Source of the DNA: Agrostemma githago
Lineage: Eukaryota; Streptophyta; Magnoliopsida; Caryophyllales; Caryophyllaceae
Direction of reading: 5' to 3'
NCBI GenBank assembly: GCA_958450325.1
Contig: OY288254.1
Span: 33,303,577-33,367,576, forward strand
Length of the DNA: 64,000 nucleotides
Shown: one piece after another, positions 33,066-42,609 of the stretch
How positions within the stretch are numbered: position 1 is the first letter of the stretch
Layout of the letters: every line of letters starts with the position of its first letter
Notes under the pieces: model-generated
What the model saw: the letters and a program-made list of their open reading frames with translations, nothing else
The model's database searches: none
What the model was told of the DNA's origin: nothing
Program-made: the position numbers and the translations under genes

Positions 33066-36059
33066 ACTCCCCCACACTTAACCCTTACTCGCCCTCGAGT
33101 AAGCACATACTAACTACTACACTAGCCGAATGGGTATTAGCGCACCCTACGCCCTTTCAACTCATGCGAGTGCACTTAGAAGAAGAGTGCACTCCGCAAG
33201 GCAAGTCGGGTCTTGCGACAAAACTGTGGATGCAACCGGACACAAAACACACAAACAAACAAACACACAAACAAACACATAATCGGTTGCACCCAAAAGA
33301 AAACAAATACCGCTTCCCTCAAAAAGCGGTGAAAGAAGCACCTGTTTAGGACTCGAGGTAAGTGACAACGTTCCCAAGCTAGCAATACAAACCAAGGTGG
33401 ACTAAACCGTAATAGTATGACGATAAAGCAATAAAAACGTTTGTAACTTACCTAGGTCCTCCTAACTTTCTAAAAACGTACTACGGGACGATCGGCGGAG
33501 TGGAAAGTGAAGAACCACGGTGTTAGTCGACACTCTAGGTAAGTGAGACCCCGCCCCCTTTAGCGTGAGCCAAGAGGGTCGTCCCGTGTCCAAAACCGCC
33601 TAACTAGTCCAAGTAAAAAGATGGAAATATGCAAAATGAGGGAAGACCGACTAATGCCGCTATCATCCTTCCTCGGGACTCGGTCCTTTGGTAGGCTCTT
33701 CACGGCAAAAGTCGGAAAAAGGCTTATTTTTGTGAGGATTTCTTTTTGTAAGACGGGTTTTCTTTTGGCATTTTCTTTCTTTTCATTTTTGCTTTGTTTT
33801 GCTATGCCATTCTTTTTCTTCTTTTCTATTTTCTTTTTGGCTTTTGTGCCTTTTCTTTTTCTTCATTCTTTTCTTTCTTTCATTCTTCTTTCTTTTCTTT
33901 TCTTTGCCCTATTTTTTTGGCAAGATTTGGCTTTTTGGCATTTCTTGACAATTAAGAAAGAGAGAACTCAACAATTTGCAATTTATTGTGTGGATATGTG
34001 TAGGAGGTAGGGAAATGGGTGAGTCGAGGGTCGCGATCCCTCTTCAAACCCACAAAAAGTGGAGAACTTGGACTAATCAAACGATCCTAAACATGGTCAC
34101 CTAAGGGACGAGACTCGGTAACCAAGGCCTTTTCACACCGTGGGTGGTCATAATAGTCAAAGGTGCAAAGCCCGTACTAAATCCCTAGTAAGCTAGGTGG
34201 ACTCAAGGTTAAGGACCAACGAGCTCATTGATTTAAGGTCATTCTACTAGAGTAAAGTCCAAGACTCGATTTATACTACTAGGAAGGGAAAGTACACACT
34301 CACACACTAGCCTCTAAACCAGGTTTTCGAAAACCTTTATACACACAAGACACCACAACACGAAATTAAAGACATGACGAAAACGAGAGGAAAAGAAACA
34401 AAGGCAACAAAAACAAAACATAACAAAACAAACATATAACAAACACCACCCCGATAATCCATACAAGTCACCAAATCAACCACCAATACGCACAAAGCTC
34501 CACCCGAGCACACAACATCACAATCTCCTCCAAACTCCCCGAGGGATAAAGAAGAAAAAGGGATAAGATGTTACCGGGAGTCTTTAGAGCTTTCCAAAGT
34601 CATCGACGATTTAAGCGACCTATAAGGAAAAGGGAGGCAAAACACACACAATACAAAACAAATATACGACACAACGACACAAAAGAAAAAGACACAAAAA
34701 GAAAATCTTTTTGATTTTTGTGAAAAAATTTCAAATTTTTAGGGTTTTCAAGATTTTTCGAAGAAACTATGGAAATAAAACTAACTACGATAGAATATCG
34801 CTCCCCCACACTTAAACCGAGCAATGTCCTCATATGCTCAATTGTAGTGTGCGGAGAGACAAAAGAAAAGGAAAAGAAACTACGAAAATAAGGCTAAAAA
34901 ATCAAAAAGAAAAGATGGAGAAAAGGGTAGAAAGCGTCCGGCCGGGGTGTAATCAAGTAACCATGGGCCGAGACAAGAAAAGATATGGAAGGGGGAAGAA
35001 AATAAAAAGAAGGAAACAAAAGGAAATGGGAGGGGAGGGCTAGGTGTAATCAAGTCACCTAGCCCGGATTCCGTCCAAATCCGACTAACTCCTAAAAAGG
35101 GGTGAAAATCTTGTAAAATTGGATTAAACAATTGACTCTCGACGCAATCACGTCATCGGGAGTCGGGAGCAACCATACTATGGCCTCGAAGGTCACTAAG
35201 ATACCGTGACTCAAGGGAAGGGGGTAAACAATGAAAAACAAGCGATAAAAAGACGGAAAAGTAAGGATAGTTACCCAAACCGAGCGGTTAGTAACTCACT
35301 TGCTCCATCATCTCAATGATCATTAGAGGCTCGTCGCTTATCTTCTCGGTTGCCACCTCGCTTCACACTCAAGAAGGACTCACGGCCGGGGTAGTAATGG
35401 TAAGGGGTGGGATTTGATGCGAGAGTCGGTGTAAAGTGGATAGGAAATGGAGTGAGGGCATGACAATGAAGTACATGGGGCATATTATAAGGCTAGGATA
35501 GCTAGGGAGGTTGGGAGGGGGCATAAAACGGTTGGGTGGACTCGATTTGCGAAGAAGAAACACAAAGGGGGAGCAGTGCCCGTCCCGGTCGGGATGATCG
35601 GTCCCGTTCGGGATATCTCACCCATCCCGATCGGGACGCTTCCTTCCCGGTCGGGATGGACCTCCAGTGAGCTCGAATTTGTGCACCCCCATCCCGATCG
35701 GGATGACTCCCTCCCGGTTGGGATGCCACGCCCGTCCCGATCGGGACGCCTCTTCCCGGCCGGGATGGGTCTTCTTCAACTTTCACAATCCCAAAAGCTT
35801 GCTCCGAGCTTCAAAAACCCGATTCTCGTGCTTACAAGCCAAGGTATATCATAGCCATTCTTCTCTAGGACGTATTCTCACTTCACCTATCAAACAATAC
35901 TCAAACACACATCAAACTCTCTCCCTCACAACGCTCATCAATCAATCCAATTAACGAGAATTCACAAAAATCCAACTAACTACAAGAAAGAGATATATAC
36001 AATGAGACGGTTCTTGTGGAACTCCGTCAAACCAAGGATGGTGCTCTCTTCATTCTTTT
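33066..36059 (-). other. Element B non-coding 3' region
   Basis: About 3 kb without a credible gene. From the left: polypurine tract (33066-33080), a pyrimidine-rich stretch (33730-33930, TTTTCTTT-type), a second polypurine-like block next to ACTTAAACCGAGCAATGTCCTCA (34803-34835), and an array of eight CCCG-CGGG palindromes (35580-35766). Parallel blocks occur in element C in the same order. Confidence 0.7.
35580..35766 (-). promoter_or_regulatory. Internal palindrome array of element B
   Basis: Eight copies of CCCG-NN-CGGG palindromes in about 190 bases. Unlike the LTR cluster, several have unequal outer bases (for example GTCCCG with CGGGAT). A TTATAATATG block lies about 90 bases downstream in sense. 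Looks like a relaxed copy of the LTR cluster. Confidence 0.5.
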
Positions 36060-38176
36060 TCAACAACCATGATCAATTCCATCTCCATCAAGGGCACGTA
36101 AGAACAAGTCGAAGGCCCTAGCAAAGTCTTCAATTAGGCATGTTATATAACCAACCACATCCCAAGACTCTTCATGGCCTTGCTTTGACGTTCCCGGGGC
36201 ATCCCGATCTTCCAAGTTCAACGGTTTGAACTTGTACTTTTGGTCTTTCGGGATATACCCGAACGTCCACCGGTCATCATGTGGCCCCAAGGGAGGCTCA
36301 TCTTCTTCCTTGTCATTGCACTTGTCATCCAACCCATGATATGGGCTCTCATCCTCCTCCAAATCGGAGTCATCATCCTCAAGTACATAAGAGTACTTCA
36401 AGCTTTGTCCCGGATCTTTCCCTCGATCGATGTCTTCCGTGGCATGGATCACATTACACGTCTCGGTCATAGGCGAAGTGTTGCCTTGGAGGTCGAACAC
36501 TAACTCTTCGTCGCCTAGTTGAAAAGTAATCCTACCCTTCTTCACATCGATCACGGCACCGGCGGTGTGTATAAATGGGCGTCCAAGGATGATGGGAGTG
36601 CTAGCATCCTCCGGCATGTCAACCACAATGAAGTCGACCGGAATGAAGAACTTCCCTATTCGTACCGGCACATCCTCTAGCATCCCCAATGGTCGGTTAA
36701 GAGATTTATCGGCCATTTGGAGTGTAATGGACGTACTTTTCAACTCCTTCATCCCGAGTCGATAACAAATAGAGTAGGGAATGATGCTCACACTCGCGCC
36801 CAAGTCACATAATGCATTCTTGATCATGAAATTGCCTATGGTGCAAGGGATCGAAAAACTACCCGGATCCTTCAACTTCGGAAGCGTGGAACCTTGCATA
36901 AGCTCGCTCACCACCCTCGTGAACGCTACGGTCTCTTCCTTGTCGACGGATCTCTTCCTAGCTAAGATTTCTCTCATAAATCTTCCATATGCCGGGATTT
37001 GGGTAAGTAGTTCGGTAAACGGGACGCTAACATCCAATTTCTTCACGATGTTAAGGAACTTGTCATAGTGAGTGTCCACCTTAGTCTTCATTTGCCTTGA
37101 TGGGAAAGGCAACTTGATTTGAACCTTGTTTTGCTCAATATGGGTGGACTCCTCACTTGGCACTTTCCCTTTACCCTTGTTTTTCTCTTGAAGTGGGGGA
37201 GGGTCGTCTTCTTGGGGTTTTTCAATTTCCCATAAAACTTGCTCCTCAATTGGATTTTCATAGCTTGCATCGTCTTGAGAGGGGGGTATGACTTCTTGTC
37301 TTGGTTCTTGCTCACTAGGGGAAAAAGGGGGTTCATAGGACGTACCACTCCTTATAGTAATAGCATTTACATGCTCAAATTTCGGTGTTTCGCCTTGAGG
37401 AGGTAGTTGCCCCTTTTGTCTTGTAGAGATCTCCGAAGCAAGTTGAGATATTCGGGTATCCATCGACTTCGCATGAGCATCTCTTGCTAGGTTGTCATTT
37501 TGAACGTAAGCAAAGAACTCTTGTTGATTTCTTGCCATCTCTTGAGTACTCCTATGCATGTCCATCATATACTTTTGTACGTCGAAATCCCGAGGAGGAG
37601 ATGACGGATTATGCGGAGTATCGGTAAGGGCTAATGGAGTACCATAGTCATGAATAGGAGACCGGCTCCTAGGCTTGCTTTGTTGTTGATGACTTTGATT
37701 TGCTTGTTGTTGATGGTTCCCTTGGAACCCATGAGAATTGCCTTGATTAAGGCCTTGATTGTGGTTTTGTTGTTGTTGGAAGCCTTGGTTTCCTTTGAAA
37801 CCGCCTTGATTGAAGTTCCCTTGTTGGAACCCTTGATTGTTGTTGTGAAAGGTACCTTGGTTATTTTGCTTGAAGTTGTTGAAGGGTCTTGAATTACCCA
37901 TGTAACCTTGGTAACCTTGGTTGTTGTCCCTTAAGGGAGGTGGAACATAGGGACGATGTTGTTGTTGATGTTGAAAGGCTTGTTGTTGAGGGACTTGATT
38001 GGAAACTTGGTATTGATTAGAGTAGGAGGCACCTTGCTTGAATGCTTGAAAGGCGTTCACTTGCTCAATACTTCCTCTACAATGCATAGGATCATGACCA
38101 ACGATTCCACAAGTATCACACATCCCAAAATAAGGCAAAGGAGGTGCAAACTCCAAGGCATTCACTTCTTGAATCG
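36060..38176 (-). CDS. Element B nucleocapsid and protease frame
   Basis: About 700 codons. Sense starts near 38176, where a one-base shift separates it from the capsid frame; a natural start is not evident. It begins with QEVNALEFAPP and a CCHC knuckle CDTCGIVGHDPMHC. A Gln/Asn/Gly-rich low-complexity block follows (about residues 50-170), then a coiled-coil-like QEMARNQQEFFAYVQ region and a charged linker. The retropepsin has CDLGASVSIIP (D-L-G in place of D-S/T-G) and IILGRPFIHTAGAVIDV (about residues 440-560). An acidic tail ends ARAFDLFLRALDG, which is shared with element C. No polymerase follows. The single open frame suggests recent activity. Confidence 0.82.
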
Positions 38177-39244
38177 GTTGATGGTGGGAGGAACTAGTGC
38201 CTGTTGGTTGAGGTGGCTTTGGAGCTTCTTGTCAATAGTCTCCATGTATGTTTTCAATTGAGCTCCAAGATCGATGCTCAATTGTGTAATGGCATCAATC
38301 TTATGCCTACCTCCCCGATTTGCCTTCCTAGGCCTTGAGTATTGTGAATTATGCACCGCCATCTCTTCAATCCTTGACCAAGTTTGGTCATCCTCCACTT
38401 CGGTAAACCTACCGTTAGATCCCATGTTGAGTATGGCCCTCGAGTCTTCATATAACCCGTTCCAAAATTGTTGTACGAGGAACCATTGTGATAAGCCATG
38501 GTGTGGACAAAAACGGATCAAGGCTTTGAATCTTTCCCACGATTCATAGAGGCTTTCATCATCGCGTTGTTGGAAACCCGTGATAGAAGCTCTCAATAGA
38601 TTTGTCTTCTCCGGGGGATAGAATTGGTAGAAGGCTAAGGCTAGCTTCTTCCAAGTATCAATGCCAAGTCTTGCTTTGTCCAACCCCTTGAACCATTGCT
38701 TCGCTTTACCAATAAGAGAGAAAGGAAATAATACCCACCGGATTTGGTCTTGAGTTATTCCCGTTTGCGAAATAGCGTCACAATAATCCGAAAAGGTTTC
38801 CATGTGTTGATGAGGATCTTCGGTTGGTAACCCACTAAATTGACTTCTCTCGACCAATTGGATAAATTGTGTTTTCGCCACAAAATTCCCGGTATATGCC
38901 TCCGGTAAAGTGGATGGACCCGGCAAAACGTCTTCCGTAAAGGTTGAGTGAGAAGAAAACTTAGGCATGATTGGATATAAGGGAGAAGATGGTGGTGTAG
39001 ACGGTGTTGATGTAGATGAAGAGGGGGAACTAGGAGAAGAATTACCGAAGGGATTGATGAAGGTCCCTCCGGCCGTCTCTCGAGGTGACTCGCTAAAGTC
39101 GGCTCCTTGGGTTTGCCCTTGATGAGTATTGCTTGCACTTGGTTGAGAGATCCTAACCCGGTTAATCGTCTGTTGGCGAAAGGCTCGAAAGAGTCTCTCC
39201 GGCTCTGGATTAAAGAGATAGAAGTCGCCGCCCCTCCTAGGCAT
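38162..39244 (-). CDS. Element B Gag (capsid part)
   Basis: 360 codons from ATG 39244. The N-terminus is Ser/Thr/Pro-rich (residues 35-95). The capsid region resembles Gypsy retrotrans_gag: FIQLVERSQFSGLPTEDPHQHMETF, VLFPFSLIGKAKQWF, TWKKLALAFYQFYPPEKTN and ESWERFKALIRFCPHHGL (residues 130-270). It ends INRFKK at TGA 38162-38164. Removing the effect of one missing base near 38176 would let it read on into QEVNALEF, so this is either a recent frameshift or a translational one. It lies directly downstream of the tRNA-Asp primer site and leader. Confidence 0.85.
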   Translation of the reverse strand: MPRRGGDFYLFNPEPERLFRAFRQQTINRVRISQPSASNTHQGQTQGADFSESPRETAGGTFINPFGNSSPSSPSSSTSTPSTPPSSPLYPIMPKFSSHSTFTEDVLPGPSTLPEAYTGNFVAKTQFIQLVERSQFSGLPTEDPHQHMETFSDYCDAISQTGITQDQIRWVLFPFSLIGKAKQWFKGLDKARLGIDTWKKLALAFYQFYPPEKTNLLRASITGFQQRDDESLYESWERFKALIRFCPHHGLSQWFLVQQFWNGLYEDSRAILNMGSNGRFTEVEDDQTWSRIEEMAVHNSQYSRPRKANRGGRHKIDAITQLSIDLGAQLKTYMETIDKKLQSHLNQQALVPPTINRFKK

Positions 39245-39450
39245 ACACTACACACTAGAACAAACGTGAGAACACCTAGTGCTTTGTGGGCACTAGGCAA
39301 CGACAATAAACAAGCACAACTAGAGACAAAGAGAAAAAGGAAGCTAAGAAAAGAAGAAAAACTAGAAAATATTCACAAGAGAAGATGAGAGAACACAAAG
39401 AAGGGTAACTAAGTCTAGAAATAAGCAAACTAAGTCTAAACAATGCACCG

Positions 39451-39468
39451 TCCCCGGCAACGGCGCCA
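39451..39468 (-). other. Element B primer binding site (tRNA-Asp)
   Basis: On the minus strand TGGCGCCGTTGCCGGGGA, the complement of the plant tRNA-Asp 3' end, starts three bases after the 5' LTR. This primer is usual in Athila-type elements. Confidence 0.82.
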
Positions 39469-39471
39469 AAT

Positions 39472-41079
39472 TGATGGTAGGGATTTGTCACGTCCCTAAC
39501 CGTCAATAAACTACCGATTACACCTAGTGGGTAGCTAGGGTAAGTCGGGATCGTATCCACGAGGACGGTATTGTAAAGTTTAGACTAGGTCGGCCTACAA
39601 ACGAGACTATGCTACCAAACAAACACAAAGAAACGATAAATGGAAAACTATGGTGGAGGAGAAGTATGACTAAGCTAATGATGAACTAACAAATAAACTA
39701 GAGTAAACGATGACTAACTAAGAGGATGAACTCTAATATGAAGGGAAGTGGGGTAGGTCGGGTTCATAAGAGTAGAAGGGTAATTGGGGTGATCAAGGGT
39801 ATAGGTGTCTCCTAATTGCTAGGGTCGGTCCGGGCTCTCGCAACTTAGACCGATGTCAAGGTGGGTCCGGGCTCTCGCAACTTAGACCCTAGTCCGCGCT
39901 CTCGCGACTAAACTATTCTCAACATTTCCGCATCATAGACACACAATGAGAAGATGAGCACAAGTATGGGAAGCATGGCCACTACAACTCATACAAGCAT
40001 ATCAACAAACACATAAAGTGCCCACAATGTGATTAACAACAAAGATTCACCCTTTTCCCTTAATTAACCCTAATCATCCATAATCTACCCCTAATCCCCC
40101 TACTAACCCCACAAAGAAGACTACTCACTCATGATAAAGAACAAACTAACAATCATAAAAGAAATCAATATCACAAAACAAACATCCATAATGAATAACA
40201 AGAATAATAACAATAACAATATGAAAAGATTCAAACAAGATTAAATAAACAAGATTAAGAGTAGAGATGATTATACCAACACTAGGAAGATAAAAAGATG
40301 CAATCTTGTATAAATAAGAACCCAAATAAAACCCAAGGTTGTCAAGCTTGGAGAATTCTTCAATTATCCTCTTAATACAAGAACTAATTACAAGGATTAA
40401 CTAAGGATTAACAAAGATTAAAGGAAGATTAAAACTAATGAGTGAAAGTAAATCTAGGGTTTTAGGGTTTTAGAGAGGCTTAAGGAATGCTAAACTCTCC
40501 TAAGATGTGTTAACAATACAAGAGGGCCGGGAAGTATATATATGGGTACAAGAATGAAGGAGAAGAAAATAAAAGAAGTCGCGCAGCCTCTGTAGCGTCC
40601 CGACCGGGACGGGTCATCCCGACCGGGACGGCCCTGTCATCCCGATCGGGATGGGTTGGTCCCGACCGGGACGGGCCCACAGCAGCCCTCTTCAAAGCAC
40701 ACCCCATCCCGAACGGGATGAGGCCATCCCGAACGGGATGGGTCTTGTAGGCCTCCCTTAAGAGCTCTTTGGTCCCTCCTTGCCTCTCATGGGTTTCTCG
40801 TCAACTCTCGGGACTCGGGATCGGGTCTCGGAGGCTCGGGTTTGGGTCCCAAGGTCTCGGGGTCGATCCCAAGGCCTCGAGTCACCGTTCCTTTACTCCG
40901 TTGGCTCCAAAATGTGTATGTATAGAGTCGGAATCGCTCCAACTCTTCCAAATCGGTCTCGGAAACCTGAAACGAACTAAAGGAAGCATATGAAACCCAT
41001 AAATCGCTCCCAAGGAGCGATTCCACAAGGAAATGGGACCAAAACATAGTGAAAAAGGCACTACAAACTACACTTATCA
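39472..41079 (-). repeat. Element B 5' LTR
   Basis: 1608 bp, with the same cluster, TATA and triple-motif layout as the 3' LTR. In the first few hundred bases I count only a handful of single-base differences from 31472 onward. Confidence 0.92.
40597..40742 (-). promoter_or_regulatory. Palindrome cluster upstream of TATA (element B 5' LTR)
   Basis: Six palindromes in about 145 bases: three of GTCCCG-NN-CGGGAC or mixed type, one perfect CATCCCGATCGGGATG, and two CATCCCGAACGGGATG. The cluster ends ~55 bases before the TATA box at 40535-40543 (sense minus). Confidence 0.6.
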
Positions 41080-41084
41080 CTCGG

Positions 41085-41365
41085 GAAAAAATATCTTTGA
41101 CCGGGTTTGACTCGGTTGCTAAAAGACAGTTTTGCCCCTGGTGTCGGAATCGACCCAAATTAGTCTCATTTGCCTCGAAACAACCCACTGGGCCTGGATT
41201 TGAGGTTGATTTTGTAAGATTTGTACTCCGTAATAAGCCTAAACCAAATGTCCATGATTTCGAGCCCATATCCGAGTCCATTAATGTATGTTTGCGTCCT
41301 ATCATCATCGGGTGTTTGGTGGGACCTACTATAGACACCTGGCGGTCAAAATGTGGGTGTCTACA
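41085..41365 (-). repeat. Element A 5' LTR, outer piece
   Basis: 281 bp from GAAAAAATATC to GTGTCTACA, matching 17326-17605. It completes the LTR after the element B insertion. Confidence 0.92.
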
Positions 41366-41370
41366 ATATT

Positions 41371-41507
41371 CGATAATTTTTTCCATCAAAAAGTTCTAAT
41401 CTGGACATGTCGGGTATGAAGGGGTTATGAACAATAGCAGTAGGAACGGAAGAAACAACAAGAGGAGGAGGAGTAGAAACAACAACACTAACAGGACTAC
41501 CAACCAT
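41371..41507 (-). pseudogene. Copia E Gag start
   Basis: Sense starts at ATG 41507 and runs to the insertion site of element A. It encodes a Val/Ser/Pro-rich start and then LELFDGKNYR, the conserved Copia Gag opening. The frame would continue with WSDKMEFF at 15322. At the junction the phase is off by the duplicated bases, so the exact join is unclear. Confidence 0.82.
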
Positions 41508-41537
41508 GATGATAAACGAAATAAATCAACTTTAGAT

Positions 41538-42226
41538 TGTTATCACGGTAGTAGTAGAGATAGGGAGAGAAGAAGGTAAGATCTTATCTGAACCGAAAAC
41601 GTAGATTGTGTCGCGACAAGAACGTCACTGTCCTAAAGTTGATTTATGCCCCGTCTGCTACACACGGCCTCAATGACACTCAACTCCTAGGATTCCACAA
41701 CCATACCGTAACTCCAGTGTAGGTGGAGAACGGATGAATACAGCGAAGAACGTTTGCCAACAATTTAAGCGGAACAGAGAGAAGTATGTAATATGAGTAT
41801 GAGTATGAGTATGAGAATGTATGTTTGCTGTGTGTTAAAACTGAAGGAAAGTGGGCATTATATAGTGGAGCAGTGGCAATGGTTCAATGCACAGCAATAA
41901 AGAGCAAGGTGGAGACTTGCAGCAATCAGTCTCGGGAATGACAACAATCAGTCTTGGGAAGGCAACAAGACTGACTGAGAAAAAAGGAAGCTTCTGGACA
42001 AACAAGTAACCCGACTACTAAAAATACCCGCAAGCCCAAAGCCCGGTCTGGCTCGTGCTCGGCTCGGCGCACGCGCGTGTGTGTGGTGTACGTATCCTCC
42101 ACTTGTACACATCTAGTAAGGCATTTTAGTGGGTCATATATAAACACATTTTAGAAGCATTAAATGTTCCATGTGGGATAGTTAATAACACTAAGTATGC
42201 TTCTTTTGAAGCATTTAACTCTAACA
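41538..42226 (-). repeat. Copia E 5' LTR
   Basis: 689 bp, TGTTATCACGG...CTCTAACA. The sense strand starts at 42226 with TGTTAGAG. It is the complete partner of the broken 3' LTR. A short GAGTAT repeat lies near 41795-41815. Confidence 0.9.
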
Positions 42227-42475
42227 TACGCCCCTCCATAGCATAAGGTAACCATACATGAAGGGAAAATTGGGCAGATCTTGCAACTGCACCAGAAAAT
42301 AAGAAGAAAGTACAGAAAATACAAAATAAAAGATTAACCTCATGATTTTCAATTTAGTAAATATTTCAAACAAATCACGAAAATCGAAATTGTCTGTTAC
42401 CCAATAAAGACCTAAAATTCCTAATATAAGCCAAAATCCTCATACGGCTTATTATTTTTATCAGCTAAAAACAAC
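42227..42475 (-). pseudogene. ndhF: Plastid ndhF fragment in nuclear DNA (upstream piece)
   Basis: The minus strand reads, with small indels, GILGLYWVTDNFDFRDLFEIF, then NHEVNLLFCIFCTFFLFSGAVARSAQF and LHVWLPYAMEG. This is the ndhF segment just before PTPISALIHAATM, which lies at 4201-4440. The match becomes uncertain beyond about 42475. The two pieces are collinear and abut across Copia E. Confidence 0.85.
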
Positions 42476-42600
42476 TTCAGTTGCACGCCTTTTTTCCTGT
42501 AAAAAATAATAAATAAAGTCGAGAATTAAATCAATTCTTTGCTTTGTGTCCAAAAGTTTTTTATCAGAATAAAAAATAAGATGGAAAAAAAATGTGATTA
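42476..42600. other. Unassigned flank between ndhF piece and foldback element
   Basis: AT-rich, no frame. It may be more plastid or host DNA; I cannot place it. Confidence 0.4.
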
Positions 42601-42609
42601 TTAGATTAA

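Larger units (their letters stand above)
31472..41079 (-). mobile_element. Athila-like non-autonomous element B (Gag-protease only)
   Basis: Flanked by CTCGG on both sides (31467-31471 and 41080-41084). LTRs read TGATGGTAGGG...CACTTATCA: 3' LTR 31472-33065 (1594 bp), 5' LTR 39472-41079 (1608 bp). They are nearly identical, with a 14-base length difference near 40245, so insertion is recent. The primer site complement at 39451-39468 fits tRNA-Asp, and the polypurine tract is at 33066-33080. Internal DNA of 6.4 kb encodes Gag and protease (36060-39244) and then about 3 kb of non-coding DNA. I find no reverse transcriptase, RNase H or integrase, so it needs enzymes from elsewhere. Confidence 0.92.
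15328..41365 (-). mobile_element. Tat-lineage Gypsy retrotransposon A
   Basis: Inserted in the gag of Copia E, with ACATT (15323-15327) and ATATT (41366-41370) at the edges, a five-base duplication with one change. The LTRs start TGTGGACATG and end GTGTCTACA on the plus strand. The 3' LTR is 15328-17605 (2278 bp). The 5' LTR is 29472-31471 plus 41085-41365 (2281 bp after removing element B). The primer site complement is at 29451-29468 and the polypurine tract complement at 17606-17619. Internal order in sense is leader, Gag, PR, RT, RNase H, second RNase H, IN, then an antisense frame. Two RNase H domains and the antisense frame are typical of the Tat/Ogre/Retand group. Nested: solo LTR 25356-26929 and element B. 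Confidence 0.9.
4441..42226 (-). mobile_element. Copia LTR retrotransposon E, host of all nested elements between its LTRs
   Basis: The element starts TGTTA and ends TAACA and is flanked by TACGT (4436-4440) and TACGC (42227-42231), a five-base target duplication with one change. Sense is on the minus strand. The 5' LTR is complete (41538-42226, 689 bp). The 3' LTR survives in three pieces: 4441-4570, about 7674-7723 and 8483-8523. A G-rich polypurine tract abuts the 3' LTR (reverse complement at 8524-8535). Coding pieces at 41371-41507, 13619-15322 and 9137-11286 join into one Copia gag-pol in the order Gag, PR, IN, RT, RNase H. Elements F and A interrupt the coding region, and G1, G2 and an LTR fragment interrupt the 3' LTR. 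Confidence 0.9.

Noticed and set aside
33621..34010. 129-codon Phe/Leu-rich frame that looks like a membrane protein
   Set aside because: It is produced by a pyrimidine tract in the non-coding 3' region of element B; C has the same tract with other phases open.
39451..39468. Possible tRNA gene remnant
   Set aside because: It is only the 18-base primer binding site next to an LTR; no cloverleaf surrounds it.
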